Assembly (NCBI GenBank): GCA_028710845.1
Contig: JAQTTI010000004.1
Coordinates: forward strand, 1 to 22,675
Direction of reading: 5' to 3'
Source: Candidatus Omnitrophota bacterium
GTDB lineage: Bacteria > Omnitrophota > Gorgyraeia > Gygaellales > Profunditerraquicolaceae
DNA: 22,675 nucleotides
Shown here: piece by piece, positions 21,838-22,675 of the stretch
How positions within the stretch are numbered: position 1 is the stretch's first letter
Layout of the letters: every line of letters starts with the position of its first letter
Translations under genes and position numbers: made by a program
Notes under the pieces: generated by a model
What the model was told of the DNA's origin: nothing
Database searches by the model: none
The model's input: only the letters and a program-made list of their open reading frames with translations

Positions 21838-22218
21838 ATGCCCACAATCGCCCAGTTAATCAGGTTAGGTAGGTCCACCAAGAAAAAGAAGAGCAAGTCG
21901 CCGGCTTTGAGAGGCTGTCCTCAAAGAAGGGGTGTATGCATCCAGGTGCGTACGATGACTCCTAAAAAACCTAACTCAGCGTTAAGAAAGATTGCCAGGG
22001 TAAGGCTGACTACGGGCCTGGAAGTTACTGCCTATATACCGGGAGAAGGGCATAACCTTCAAGAACACTCTATAGTTATGGTAAGAGGCGGCAGGGTCAA
22101 AGATTTGCCAGGTGTTCGTTATCATATTGTAAGAGGCACATTGGATGCTGCCGGAGTCAACGCTCGCAGGCGCAGCCGTTCTAAATACGGGGCCAAGAAA
22201 CCAAAGCCAACAAAGTAA
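21838..22218 (+). CDS. rpsL: Small-subunit ribosomal protein uS12
   Basis: S12 lies at the decoding centre. The 126 residues show MPTIAQLIRLGR, the loop TPKKPNSALRKIARVRL (Lys43/Lys44 of the streptomycin region) and GEGHNLQEHS followed by GGRVKDLPGVRYH. Wild-type lysines are kept at both streptomycin sites, and the Asp that RimO methylthiolates in some bacteria is present. AAGGAG lies upstream, in the last codons of rpoC. The rpoC-rpsL-rpsG order marks the junction of the rpoBC and str clusters. Confidence 0.98.
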   Translation: MPTIAQLIRLGRSTKKKKSKSPALRGCPQRRGVCIQVRTMTPKKPNSALRKIARVRLTTGLEVTAYIPGEGHNLQEHSIVMVRGGRVKDLPGVRYHIVRGTLDAAGVNARRRSRSKYGAKKPKPTK

Positions 22219-22238
22219 TTAAAGGAGCTAATTTTAGC

Positions 22239-22675
22239 ATGAGAAGAAGAAAAGCGCAGGAAAAAGTCATTCTAGCAGACCCGAAATACAACAGCAAAAT
22301 AATCGCCAAGTTTATGAATATGGTTATGGTTGACGGAAAAAAAGCCGTCGCCGAAAGGCTGGTTTATAGCGCTTTTGATATCGTGTTGAAGAATTTAAAT
22401 GAACAGGATATTTTGAAAGTTTTTTACAAGGCATTGGATAATGCCCGCCCGCGTTTGGAAGTAAAGCCGCGCAGGGTAGGCGGTGCTACCTATCAGGTAC
22501 CGGTTGAAGTAAGGCAGGAGCGCGGCACATCAATTGCGCTGCGTTGGATCAGGGATTTTGCCAAGAACAGAAAAGGTAAAGCTATGGAGCAAAAATTAGC
22601 AGATGAAATCATCTCCGCTTACAAGGGAGAAGGAGCCGCAATTAAAAAGAGGGACGATACGCATAAGATGGCCGA
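22239..22675 (+). CDS. rpsG: Small-subunit ribosomal protein uS7, 3' end cut by the window
   Basis: S7 starts assembly of the 30S head and contacts tRNA in the E site. ATG 22239 opens a frame that runs off the window after 145 codons, of an expected 156 or so. It reads MRRRKAQEKVILADPKYNSK, then VNGKK-like MVMVDGKKAVAERLVY, the signature NARPRLEVKPRRVGGATYQV, and ends KKRDDTHKMAE. AAAGGAG (22221-22227) lies 11 nt before the ATG, a slightly long spacing. fusA and tuf would be expected next. Confidence 0.96.
   Translation, partial: MRRRKAQEKVILADPKYNSKIIAKFMNMVMVDGKKAVAERLVYSAFDIVLKNLNEQDILKVFYKALDNARPRLEVKPRRVGGATYQVPVEVRQERGTSIALRWIRDFAKNRKGKAMEQKLADEIISAYKGEGAAIKKRDDTHKMA

Overview
The window is a compact, entirely plus-strand stretch of a bacterial chromosome with moderate GC content. 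It carries 20 protein genes (the first and last cut by the window edges), two tRNA genes and several short, structured spacers. A signal-peptide SurA-like periplasmic chaperone points to a diderm cell. The SecD-SecF fusion, the gene order and the moderate GC suggest a PVC-type or candidate-phylum lineage, with Omnitrophota as my best guess. That placement is an inference; no 16S or marker tree could be run.

Positions 1-3335 hold the end of a peptidoglycan-binding-domain protein, then hisF, hisI and trpE, separated by spacers filled with long imperfect palindromes. Positions 3370-6118 hold rpsP, yajC and a fused secDF (small-subunit assembly and the Sec export accessory complex). A hairpin follows. 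Positions 6186-10731 form a tightly overlapping chain: a shortened mfd, a SurA/parvulin-like chaperone gene, pdxA and rsmA.

Positions 10728-22675 hold the classic information-processing cluster. It starts with a consensus-like promoter and an intrinsic terminator or attenuator, then tRNA-Thr(GGT), rpmG, tRNA-Trp(CCA), secE, nusG, rplK, rplA, rplJ, rplL, rpoB, rpoC, rpsL and the start of rpsG. This unit couples translation (L33, L11, L1, L10, L7/L12, S12, S7, two tRNAs), transcription (beta, beta' and NusG) and the translocon (SecE). The tuf gene often found near this tRNA-Thr is absent.

The most notable points are: (1) an Mfd homologue that keeps the RNA-polymerase-interaction and translocase modules but lacks most of the UvrB-like/UvrA-binding N-terminus and the C-terminal autoinhibitory domain; (2) a structured 11325-11470 region between tRNA-Trp and secE, bounded by a perfect 16-bp repeat of the tRNA-Trp 3' end; (3) a promoter-terminator-tRNA leader at 10728-10889; (4) palindromic spacer elements that begin at or just after stop codons. 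I saw no CRISPR array, transposase, phage gene or defence system.
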